Shown: in pieces, positions 1 through 11,936 of the stretch | How the letters are laid out: each line of letters opens with the position of its first letter | How positions within the stretch are numbered: the stretch's first letter is position 1 | Origin: Hyphochytrium catenoides | Lineage: Eukaryota; Sar; Hyphochytriomycetes; Hyphochytriales; Hyphochytriaceae | DNA: 13,640 nt | NCBI GenBank assembly: GCA_900088475.1 | Contig: FLMG01000697.1 | Location: forward strand, 4,200 to 17,839 | Reading direction: 5' to 3' | Notes under the pieces: generated by a model | Told to the model about the DNA's origin: nothing | What the model saw: only the letters and a program-made list of their open reading frames with translations | The model's database searches: none | Translations under genes and position numbers: made by a program

Positions 1-500
1 TTTCTGTCTGTCGAGTGTTTGAAAATGAGAAGACTGGCACCCTCGCCGTGACTCGAGACGAGATTATCTAACTCGAGTTGATGGCTCAAGTTACCCGGGA
101 TTGGCGGAATGTCTTGCAGTTATATATGAGAGTTTAGGGGCCACCGAGACCCGGGACTTCTCATACCCGACTCGCTTGTCACAGCTCTGTATTTTGGATA
201 GAAGGGCGGAGTATTCGTGACGGATGTAAGATTTTGTGAGTGTTCAGATCCGGGGTGGTCTGGGAGCTGCCAAAAGGTTCGGGGGACGGAACTCCGGCGA
301 ACAGCAGCGGAAGGCGCACGAGCGCGGCGGCAGATGGAGCTCCGCGACTGACGGAGATCTTCTTCACTCGCTTTATCCAAGCCCAGATCCGGGTTGCGGC
401 TTATAAAGTGGCGGACATCAAGAGCGAATATCTGCCCCGGCTGTCATACGCTAGTCATCGTGTTGGGCTCATTTATTGTACGCCCTTTGACGTCTGAACC
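1..500. other. 5' flank of the Rpt2 gene, no firm gene
   Basis: No gene can be assigned here. On the + strand, positions 3-71 read 22 sense codons (ending AVTRDEII) and then TAA. This could be the last exon of a gene lying upstream of the window, but it is too short to judge. An 18-codon ATG ORF at 81-137 follows in the same frame. An open frame at 240-497 ends three bases before the Rpt2 ATG but has no ATG of its own, so it is probably leader or promoter sequence. On the minus strand an open frame covers about 120-450, also without an ATG and without recognisable similarity. This stretch is not rich in GA/CT repeats, unlike the other intergenic regions. Confidence 0.5.
402..407 (+). promoter_or_regulatory. 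TATA-like box upstream of Rpt2
   Basis: TATAAA lies 94 bases before the Rpt2 ATG at 501. No ATG occurs between the box and position 501, so transcription starting about 30 bases downstream would give a leader of roughly 65-70 nt with the Rpt2 ATG first. Only motif and spacing support this. A six-base match can occur by chance. Confidence 0.3.
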
Positions 501-3747
<3,247 letters not shown>

Positions 3748-4450
3748 CCGGCAGTCGATTGCTCTCTTTCTCCTGGATCACGTAAGGAACTTCAGGATCA
3801 AGAGCGATATCCTGCACATACCGCCGCTAATATGAAGCGTCACCTGAACTATGAAAGAAACTGGAGGCGGAAGCGAAAGAGAGAGAAAAGCAAAGGGGGA
3901 AGGATAGAGAAGAAGAGAGTCAAAACTCCCAGCAGCAGAGGAGAGAATCAAGATAAGAGAAGTCTCAGTCTGAGCTGGTGCGCAGGAACTGGTTCTATGC
4001 CTAACAGAAAATTTTTCCTCCCAGAAGTGTCTCTCTGAGTTGGTCCTGCTCTCCCTCTCTCCTGCGCTGCTTTCGATCGCCCACTTCCTCGGCTTAAACC
4101 TTCTGCATGCCTTTCCTCCTGTGCTGAAGATTGACATGGGGATTCTTAGCCTTGCAGCAGAGTACAAGTAGTGAGAGAGGGAGAAGAAAGGAGAGAGAGA
4201 GAGACAGAACCAGCAGAGTTTTTGGCGGAAGTTGTGCCTCTCGTCATCTGCGTCTGTACCAAAAGAAGAGTAGCCAAAAAGTTGGAGCAGGGCCAAAGGC
4301 TTCTTTGTCATCAGTGCACAGGGGAGAGGGATGTAGGAAAGGGTCCTTGTTACTAGGGCCAAGAGGAATAAAGCCTCTAGGAAAAAAAGCAGATTGTTTG
4401 GCAGAGGCAGAGGCCAACGAACATAACGAGGGAGGGGAAGACTTGTAGAC

Positions 4451-4454
<4 letters not shown>

Positions 4455-4505
<51 letters not shown>
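4455..4505. repeat. (AG)n microsatellite, about 25 units
   Basis: An uninterrupted AG dinucleotide run, the longest perfect one in the window. On the minus strand it is (CT)n and lies in an open frame reading Ser-Leu repeats. It faces the CT tract at 4868-4919 in inverted orientation. Confidence 0.97.
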
Positions 4506-4510
<5 letters not shown>

Positions 4511-4867
4511 GATCAGGTAGGCGGTGATGACCAGTTCGGCCGTCACTACAAAATTGTCCTTAGAGCCAAACGAGGGGATGGGTGGGCCATAGGACTGCTT
4601 CTTATACCCTAGGAACATCACTGAAGGCTTCTCTGTCCCAACCGCCCAGGTTGAGGTTGTTAGTGAGGGCTGTTGGGACCTTGAAGTAAACCATTGCAAA
4701 ATATATGTATATTTTCTGACTCTCTAAGGTAAGCCGAAAAACAGCCAACGGGAATATTGCCATAATGAAAGATTCAAGGCAATATTTCGCTTTTTCAAGT
4801 TGTGGTGAGGAGGGTGGGGAAAGGGACGCTAACGGCCTGAGCTCCAGGCGAATTTTGGTCTCCCCAT

Positions 4868-4919
4868 CCCTCTCTCTCTCTCTCTCTCTCTCTCTTCCTC
4901 TCTCTCTCTCTCTCTCTCC
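4868..4919. repeat. (CT)n microsatellite
   Basis: A CT dinucleotide run of about 52 bases with one TTC interruption. It is complementary to the AG run at 4455-4505. Confidence 0.95.
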
Positions 4920-4980
4920 TCTTCCCTCTCTTTTTCTCTGTCTTTTCCTCTCATCTGGCCAGCTTCCTATGGTTAGTCCT

Positions 4981-5249
4981 TTCTCTCTGTCTCTCTGTCT
5001 CTCTCTCTCTCTCTCCGTTGCCTCTCTTCCATCATTCGCCCCCCTGAGACAAGCCTACTTGGCTGTCAAGCCCAGCCAGCAAGACCTACCTTTGTCTTCT
5101 CTCCTCTGTCTCCCCTTGCCCCACTCTTTCTCCCACCCTCCATCACTCACTAGTTACTTTACTAAGTGGTGGCACATGAACTCTCTCTCTCTCTCTCTCT
5201 CTGTATCTCTGTCCCTCTGTCTCTTCCCCTCTCTCTCTCTAGTCTCCGG
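4981..5249. repeat. Interrupted (CT)n tracts
   Basis: Runs of CT with TGT interruptions at about 4981-5015 and 5181-5249, separated by a pyrimidine-rich unique stretch. All are on the same strand as the 4868-4919 tract. Confidence 0.9.
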
Positions 5250-5426
5250 TCTCCCTCTTTCCTCTCTCTCCTGCTTCTGATAAAGCCATGGTGTGGTCTG
5301 ATCATGAGGCGTACTATGAGTCAGTAGTAGGGTTAGATCTTAGATTTAGAAGTTCTTAGGTAAATTACTACTTCCTCTGGCTCTGTCTGGCAGCCGTCTC
5401 TCTTTCTACACAGAGCTGTCGACCAG

Positions 5427-5503
5427 GAAGAGAGAGAGAGAGGAGAGAGAGAGAGAGAAAGAGAGAGAAAAAGAGAGAGAGCAAATCACAGATATGAGCG
5501 AGG

Positions 5504-5541
<38 letters not shown>
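5427..5541. repeat. (GA)n tracts
   Basis: Two GA blocks, about 5427-5481 (interrupted by AAA and GGA) and 5505-5541 (nearly perfect), separated by a unique stretch of about 24 bases. The purine strand switches here relative to the CT tracts at 4868-5249. Confidence 0.92.
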
Positions 5542-5543
<2 letters not shown>

Positions 5544-5711
5544 AGGAGAATGTGAGGGTAGTTCTCAAAGGTTTAGCCGAGAGACGGGAAAGGAGAGAGA
5601 AGAGTGGTTATCGTGCTGTTTTTCTTGCACCTGCTGTCCAGTGTAGATATCTAAGGCAGAGAGATCGAGAGGAGGGAAGACCAAAGACTAGCAACGAGAG
5701 GAGACTGTGGC

Positions 5712-5749
5712 GAGAGAGAGAGAGAGAGAAAGAGAGGGAGAGAGAGAGG
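5712..5749. repeat. (GA)n tract
   Basis: GA dinucleotides with short AAA and GGG interruptions, just upstream of the presumed 5' end of the RasGAP gene. Confidence 0.9.
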
Positions 5750-5803
5750 ATCCCTACTACGCACTAGGTCTCTCCTTCCGTTTTCCAATAGTGGGCGGCG
5801 CCG

Positions 5804-5849
5804 ATGACAGAGGCCGAGGAGGAGCAGAAAGCCAGCGGAGCACATCTGA
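5804..5849 (+). other. Possible alternative first coding exon of the RasGAP gene
   Basis: The segment starts with ATG in a GC-rich context and reads MTEAEEEQKASGAHL plus one base, followed by GTAGCA. If spliced to the strong acceptor at 6097-6099 (pyrimidine tract then CAG), the frame continues as LMMDFKK into the RasGAP protein. That would add 16 residues upstream of the ATG at 6102. The intron would be 5850-6099 (250 bp). Donor strength is modest, so this could equally be leader sequence or chance. Confidence 0.3.
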
Positions 5850-6101
5850 GTAGCAGAAAAAGTCTCTAATTTTCCTTCATTTCCCGTCAGTTTTTACTTT
5901 CTCCGCGCTCTACTCGTGCTCTTTCTCATTGAAAGAGAGAGAGAGAAAAGAGCAAACACCCGCCGCAGATAAGAGAAAGCGCTATACTGTCTGGATGACC
6001 CTCCAGGAGACCAAGCCCGTTGCTGTCTAGGGAGAGAAGAGGAGAGAGAGAGAGACGTGCCGCAGGGCTGAGAGTAGTTTCTCTCTCTTCCATTCGCAGT
6101 G

Positions 6102-8943
6102 ATGGACTTCAAAAAGATCTTGAAAGGAGACAAGGAAAAAGAGAAAGAAAAGCACGATAAGGAGAAGAAGAGCGACAAAGGAGAGAAAGAGAGGAAGATC
6201 AGTGAAAGAGGGGAAAAGAGTGAGAAAGAGAGAGATCGCAGCGAGAAAGAGTCTAGGGAGAAGAAGCCTGAGAAAGACAAGGGTGACAAGGGAGAGAAAG
6301 AGAAGCCGGGAAAGAGAGAAGGGCTTCCATCCAGCGTCATGCAGAGAGGAAACGGGAGCAACAAGGACGGATCTTCTCCTCCTGCTCGTCAGTCGGGCGA
6401 GGGGACGGTCAAGCCGCCCTGTGCCTGCCTCACCTGTCCAGAGATTGAGGTGCCGATCGAGAGCTGGCAGTCCATCGCCACGCAGAAAGGGTTTCTGGAG
6501 AAAAAGGTTAGCTCTCTCTCTCTCTCTCTCTGACAGAGCTCTCTCTCTGTCTCTCTGTCTCTCTCTGTCGCTGTATCAATCTTGTTCCTCTCTTTGGCTG
6601 AAAGTTCAAGTCTGTGTCTAGTGTGACTCTGTTGTGCTTGACGTTAAACTAGGAGATGAGGAACAAGAAGGAAGGAAGGAAGGAAGAGAGAGAGAGAGAG
6701 AGAGAAAGAGTCAGATGCTGAGTAACGAGAAGGAAATCTTTGTCGTGCCTCGTCCCTCTAAGCTTACTCTGGGGCTTATTGTCCTTTCTTATTGTCCTCG
6801 ATCCTTATCCTATGCCGGCGTTAGTCCTTTCAAACGTGTCTCTCGTTCTCTAACCTCTCTCTCTTCTTGCTGCTTCTCTTTTCCTTCTCCCTTCTCTCCC
6901 GGTACTTCTTCTCTTGCTCTCTCTCTCTCTCGTCTCCCTGTCTCTCTTGTCTCTTTCTGCTCTTTTCTCTCCCTGCAGAGCGACAACTCGTCAAAGTGGC
7001 ACAAGCGGTTCGTGGTCCTGCATAACAATTATCTCTACTATTACCGGTCTCCCACCTCCAAGCGGCCAGCGGGAGTCGTGCTCCTGGACGGCGCCAAGAT
7101 ATCTAAAGTGCAGCGTATTATGGTGGAGGAAGAAGAAAACAGAGTGGCGGGCTGGGCGATCCACATTCTCTCTCGCTGCGGGCGCACCGCTGTCTTCTCA
7201 ACCAACTCCATGATTGACAGAGACCACTGGGTCTATCTCATGAGGCAGGCCAGCTACGAGACTGTCTATTCCTCTCTCATCGACACAGGGAGAAGGGTGG
7301 AGTTCGCTCAGAAGATTTTGAAGAGAATTCAGAACCGTGTGGCGCTTTCTCATTCTTCATCGGCGTCCTCTTCGCTCCCTGACTCCATAGAGGAGGATCT
7401 TAAAGCGGTACAGCGTGTACTCAGTAGCTTTGAGGCAGATGAGGAAACAGTCCGGGACGGAGAGGAAGTGGAGAGCGGAGAGAGAGAGAGCTGCATGGAG
7501 GCTGCAGAGAAATTTCTCTCCGAGGCGATGGTGGTTCCTGCCACCGTCACCTCCCCATCTTGGGAGATGTTTGGCAAGAAAGAGGAGAGAGTGACTATCG
7601 AGTCCGTGAGACAGAAGATGAGGGGCAGCCACAATAGCAATGGTCCCGAGGGAGAGAAGGGAGGAGAGGAAAGAGGTTCAAACAACCTCAGCACTGACGG
7701 AGGACACGGCAAGGCTGGAGAGAGAGCCAATATCCCGCCTCTCTCTCTCGAGGAAGCCCTTCGCCTGGCTGACAGCTTGGCAGAGAGCAATGACTCCACG
7801 CTGTTGACCACCTTCCTGACCACTGTCTCCAGAAGGGATCAAATATCGGTCACTCTTCCTCTCATGCGCCTCTTTGTCCCTCGCCGCGCCTTCTTCAAGC
7901 TCTTCCAGTGGGCGATAGAGGTTGAGAGTTCTGAGATGATCTCTGTCGCTAAGATTTTGAGGGGAGAAGGTCTGGCGCCGAAGCTCCTCTCTCAGTATCT
8001 GAAGCTTGTTGGCCTCGATTATCTGAAAAGAACCATTGGACCACTTGTGGAGAAGCTGTGCAAGGAAATCATCAGAATAGATGAGATAGAGCTTGATCCA
8101 GCCAAGCTGCCAGGAGCAAGCGGAATGGGAGAGAGAGAACGTGCGGCTCTTCTAGAGAAGAACGCGTCTCGTTTGATGTCTCTGGTGCAATCTTTCTTGG
8201 ACGACGTTTGTGAGTCTGACGACTTAGTTCTGGATAGCTGTAGACACATCTGGCACTATCTCTTCGCCATCTGCACGGACCAGTACGACTCTGGAGAGCT
8301 GGAGCCGCTTGGAAACGACGGACAGGAAGCCTGGAGCTCCGTAGGCGCGATGTATTTCCTCCGTTTCATCTGCCCAGCGATCACAGATCCACTCCGGTAC
8401 GACCTGGTCAGGGAGCAGCCGTCCATCCATGCCAGGAGGTCCTTGATCATTGTTAGCAAGATCGTGAATAATATCGCCAATGGCATCCAGTTCGGACATA
8501 AGGAGCCCCATCTGATGGCAGTGAACGGCTTCATCGTCTCCAACATGAAGAAAGTGCAAGACTTTTACTCTTTCCTTGGCTCTCTTCCCTCCGGTAACGC
8601 TGACGAGGCTATCCTGGAAGAGTGGAGGTCAGCTTCAGAAGGCGCAGAGGGCAGTGCAGGTGAAGACTTCTCTCCCACGCCGCTAGCGGACATGACGACA
8701 ATCAGAGAGGTGATGGCAGCGAACTATCAAGACCTCCAGAGTAGGCTGAAGGCTTACCCAGAAAAGATTGAGCTGCTCAATCAGCTTGTCTTTTCTTCAC
8801 CCACTGGACCTGTGAGAGGTTCTCACCAGCAGGGCGGAACAGGAGAGAGACATGGGCAGGCGGCAGCGGCGATGCAGCAGGGTGGAAAGCACAAGATTGC
8901 ATCGGACGTGTTCCTGAAGATGACGACGGAGTCTTTCGTATAG
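6102..8943 (+). CDS. PH domain plus RasGAP domain protein, 2 exons
   Basis: Exons 6102-6506 and 6979-8943 (789 aa from this ATG). Predicted to stimulate GTP hydrolysis by Ras-family GTPases at membranes. Residues about 5-80 are almost entirely Lys, Glu, Asp, Arg and Ser (KEKE-like). The PH domain spans about 127-228: KGFLEKK in strand 1, WHKRFVVL in strand 2, and the near-invariant helix Trp219 in DHWVYLMRQ. The intron splits the strand 1-2 loop. Residues about 229-415 are an acidic, Ser-rich linker. The RasGAP domain spans about 420-668, with ILRGEGLAP, where Arg463 aligns with the p120GAP arginine finger, and FLRFICPAITDP (595-606), the FLR motif that steadies the finger; SKIVNNIANGIQFG and VNGFIVSNMKK follow. 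Both key arginines are present, so it should be active. No C2, SH2 or Sec14 domain was recognised, so the subfamily is unassigned. A CAG acceptor just before the ATG suggests an upstream exon. Confidence 0.94.
6512..6569. repeat. (CT)n tract in the RasGAP intron
   Basis: CT repeats beginning five bases after the donor of intron 6507-6978, broken by one TGACAGAG and some TGT units. The 3' part of the same intron (about 6840-6975) is also CT-rich. Confidence 0.93.
6669..6710. repeat. (GAAG)n then (GA)n in the RasGAP intron
   Basis: A few GGAA units followed by about 12 GA units, in the middle of the same intron and complementary to its CT-rich flanks. Confidence 0.92.
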
Positions 8944-9136
8944 TTTCTCTGCCTGAGCTTGTTTTTAATTATTCTTTGATAGCAGCAGCGTCTCTCTCTG
9001 TCTCTTATCTTCTCCTCTCCTTACTCTATCTTCTGTCCTTGATGCATTTTTCGTCCCCTTTACCATTACATCGTATACTTCTGGTCTCCTATAGCTGTCT
9101 CTCTTATTCTTCCCTTTTATATATCTTCCTTCGTCT
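8944..9136. other. Convergent spacer between RasGAP and UCH37
   Basis: The two stop codons face each other across 193 bases. The stretch is pyrimidine-rich on the + strand and holds no AATAAA on either strand. A TATATAAAA on the minus strand just after the UCH37 stop and a TGTAATGG (minus, about 9065) are the only A/T-rich or signal-like elements. Both transcripts must end in or beyond this gap, so their 3' ends may overlap. Confidence 0.7.
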
Positions 9137-11894
9137 CTAAGCTTCTTGCCTGGCAAGCTGCTGCTGGAGAAGCGGCTGCAGCTGCTTATTCTTGGCAAGT
9201 TGCTTGAGCAGCGCGATAATGAAGGGAATGTAATTATGCTTTCTACGGATGTTCTCTTGCTGCATATGGACGGATAGATGGGGAAGCACAGCAGGGAAAA
9301 GACAGCAGCCGTGTTAGCAAGAGAAGCTAAGAGTAGAGGGTGGGTGCGAAGTAACGGAGAGGCGGCTTTCGTCGGTCCATATAAGTCAGACAGACAGAAG
9401 AAAGGAGGTAGAGTGAGACCTAGGCAAGAAGGGGTATAAAGAAAGGCTGAAGATGTCTGGGAAACGAAGTGCTTTCTTTCTTCCTCTTGTCTTACCCTCC
9501 ACAGCTCGAATTTCTCTTTCTCTGCCTTAATACGCGCTTCCAGGATCCGCAGACGGGCAACCTGCTCAGCTTTTTCTCTCTCATCAGCACCTTAATTAAG
9601 GAGGGACAAGATATAGTGAATATGGAGAAAGGAGGAGGTGACTGAGGAGGAGGATGGAGAAGGACAGAGAGAGAGCCAAAACTTGAGTGGAAGGAAAAGG
9701 ACATTGTTCGAGGCCCGGACCTGGAGCGTTAAGGCTCTCCACAAGAGCTTTCGTGAGCTCTACCTCCTGCTGCAGTTGGCTTGTTATGTTCTACATTGTG
9801 CACGAAAAATCACAAGCAGAGAGAGAGAGAGGAAGAGGCCAGCTTAGTGTAGAAGCGCAAATGACTGACCATTGCGGGCCTCAAGAGAAGTCAACCCAGG
9901 CCATGCGGTTTAAAGGAGATCTTTGGGAGCTTCAATCACACGAAGGAGGATCAAGGAAGAGATAAGCAGATCTTGCTATCAAATGAGTCTGGCTAGGAGG
10001 CGTGTGGCTGTCCAATGGGCTTGCAAACGTTGCCGCGGTTATCGGCTGGCAATAGAGCTGAGAAGGTAAGAAAGCGGGCACCTTGACGACCGCGAGAAGA
10101 TTAAACCGGATCTCCGAAGCTGCGTACCTGCGAGCGGTAGAGTTAGACGAGAGAAAGAGGAAGACAAAGACAAGCAAAGAGAGCTTGCTCGGGACATTAG
10201 AGAGACTTCAGAGCGAGGAGATAAGCTGGCACACCGCCATGGGCGCCCATATGAGCAAGAGAGAACAGCGAGAACGTGTACAGGCGGAAGCTTTGCCCAA
10301 TCTGGGCTGGGTCTCGGAGGGACGCAATCTGCCCACGCCAATGAGAGTCAAGGGCCGAACGACAGACAGAGGTTCACGAGGTAGAGCGCGGGATTCCTGC
10401 CATATAACACATCGCCCGACCAAGCTCCACGCCTGAAAATGGGACTGACGAAGAGAGACCGAATCTGGTAGGGAGAGGACTCACTTGTTAATTCTCTGCT
10501 GAATGGCGGGCCGCGCGACGTCAAGCCAATCTCCTCCCCCTCTCACTGGCCCCAATCGGATTGGCCCGGGCTTCAGGCCGTCCAGCTCGTACACCTGGCC
10601 CTTCAAAGAGACGTAGGCGATGAAGTGGTAGACATCATCCTGAGGAGACAGGAGACCAGCAGAAGTGAGGGAGGAGAATAAATAGAGATAGATACAGACA
10701 GGGACGGACACACAGAGAGAGAGAGAGAGAGAGAGAAAGAGAACTCTCTGCGTGACGCCATGGCAAACAGTTTTCAGAAGCGGAGAAAAAGGGCGTTACG
10801 TCCCCCGGATACTATGGGAGCGATGGCCTAAGTCATCTCACGAAATGAGAGAGATCCCGCTTTCACCACCAGAGGAAGGAGAGAGAGAATCAGGGGTTGG
10901 AAAAGAGAGAGGATCACGAGCATCAAGCTGCATCAAGAGTCATGATGAAGAAGTAGGAGGAGAGAGAAAGAATGTGAGTCGCTGCCATACATCTTTGGTC
11001 GCTTTCGTCTCTTCCACGACGAAGGGTTCAGGCCTAAGGAAGAAGAGAGATGGCAATGAGAGGCGAAGGAAAGAACAAAGGGAGAGAAAAACAGTGGCAA
11101 GAGAGAGAGAGAGAGGCGCACGCATCACAGCGGCTGGTGTCTTACCTGGAAAAGCTGTTGTGCGCCTCTCTGATCTTCTCACTGTTGCTAATCGCCAGGC
11201 CCTTGAGCTGACAACGAGGGTAGAAGAAGAGAGAGAGAGAGAGAAATGCAAGAGGGTGGAGACTCAGCAGAACGGAAGACAACAGCTCAAAAGAGAAAGC
11301 AGTCGCCCGAGGGGAAGAGACACTTCATCAGCTCGCCCCATGCTTACAATTTTCACTCACTGGGTCACCCACGTTCTATCTCTTTCTGCCCCTCTTCACC
11401 GTGTCTTTCGTTCTTACTCTTATCCTTTCCTCTTGCTCTCTCTCGTTTACTATCACATCAGTAATCCTGTCTTGTCCCTTTAACTCTTTCTTTTTGCGTT
11501 CTCCCTGTGTCTCTCTCTCTCATCTTGGTTCTTACATCCGGAGGGAACTCCATGGTAAATGACTTGAACTCGCTGAGCGTCTCTCCTAAGTCGATGTCTG
11601 GACAGTTCAGCAGGATCGACAGGATCGCTTGAGTCGCGCATGCGTTGTTTATCACCTGTGAGATGACAAGAAAGGGAGAGAGAGAGTGAGAGGGCGAGAG
11701 AGAAAGATGGAGAAGAATGAAAAGGAGAGAGAGAGAGAGACGAGGGGATAAATCAAATGCTAACAAGTGATGGAATAGAAAGTAACGAGAGAGACAAAGG
11801 AAAATTGAAGTACGACTCCGCCATTTCACTTATCAGGTAGCGGCCAGCGCTTCCTCCAAGAGCAAGGACCCTTAGGTTCTTCCTTTCTCCTCTT

Positions 11895-11936
<42 letters not shown>

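Larger units (their letters stand above)
3748..6101. other. Repeat-rich spacer between Rpt2 and RasGAP
   Basis: About 2.35 kb with no firmly identified gene. The first 950 bases hold the tentative minus-strand gene listed separately. From about 4860 to 5760 most of the sequence is (CT)n or (GA)n tracts broken by short unique stretches (5040-5170, 5281-5390, 5560-5700). The CT tracts generate long open frames of alternating Ser-Leu, and the GA tracts frames of alternating Arg-Glu, which are not evidence of genes. A short unique segment at 5790-5850 looks like a 5' exon for the RasGAP gene. No canonical AATAAA lies near the Rpt2 stop; the nearest (4367-4372) is 620 bases downstream. Confidence 0.6.

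Noticed and set aside
240-497. An 85-codon open frame ending just before the Rpt2 ATG
   Set aside because: It has no ATG (it opens with GTG), matches no family I know, and lies where the promoter and leader should be.
4367-4372. AATAAA as the Rpt2 polyadenylation signal
   Set aside because: It is 620 bases after the stop and within the region of the tentative minus-strand gene; a single hexamer at that distance is weak.
3778-4452. A 224-codon continuous minus-strand frame as a single protein
   Set aside because: Most of it is pyrimidine-tract-derived Ser/Leu/Phe sequence. If a gene is present, a spliced model using short parts is more likely.
4765-5280. A 171-codon open frame rich in Ser-Leu repeats, and similar frames elsewhere
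   Set aside because: These follow from (CT)n having no stop codons in any frame; the composition is repeat-driven.
6634-6978. Upstream extension of the RasGAP second exon (open frame continues to 6634)
   Set aside because: The extension reads repeat-derived Arg-Glu, Ser and Leu runs and is the intron. Splicing 6506 to 6979 restores a continuous PH domain (FLEKK then SDNSSKWHKRF).
10752-11483. A 243-codon plus-strand frame
   Set aside because: It runs antisense across UCH37 introns and two confirmed UCH37 exons, and its composition is Arg/Glu-rich from repeats.
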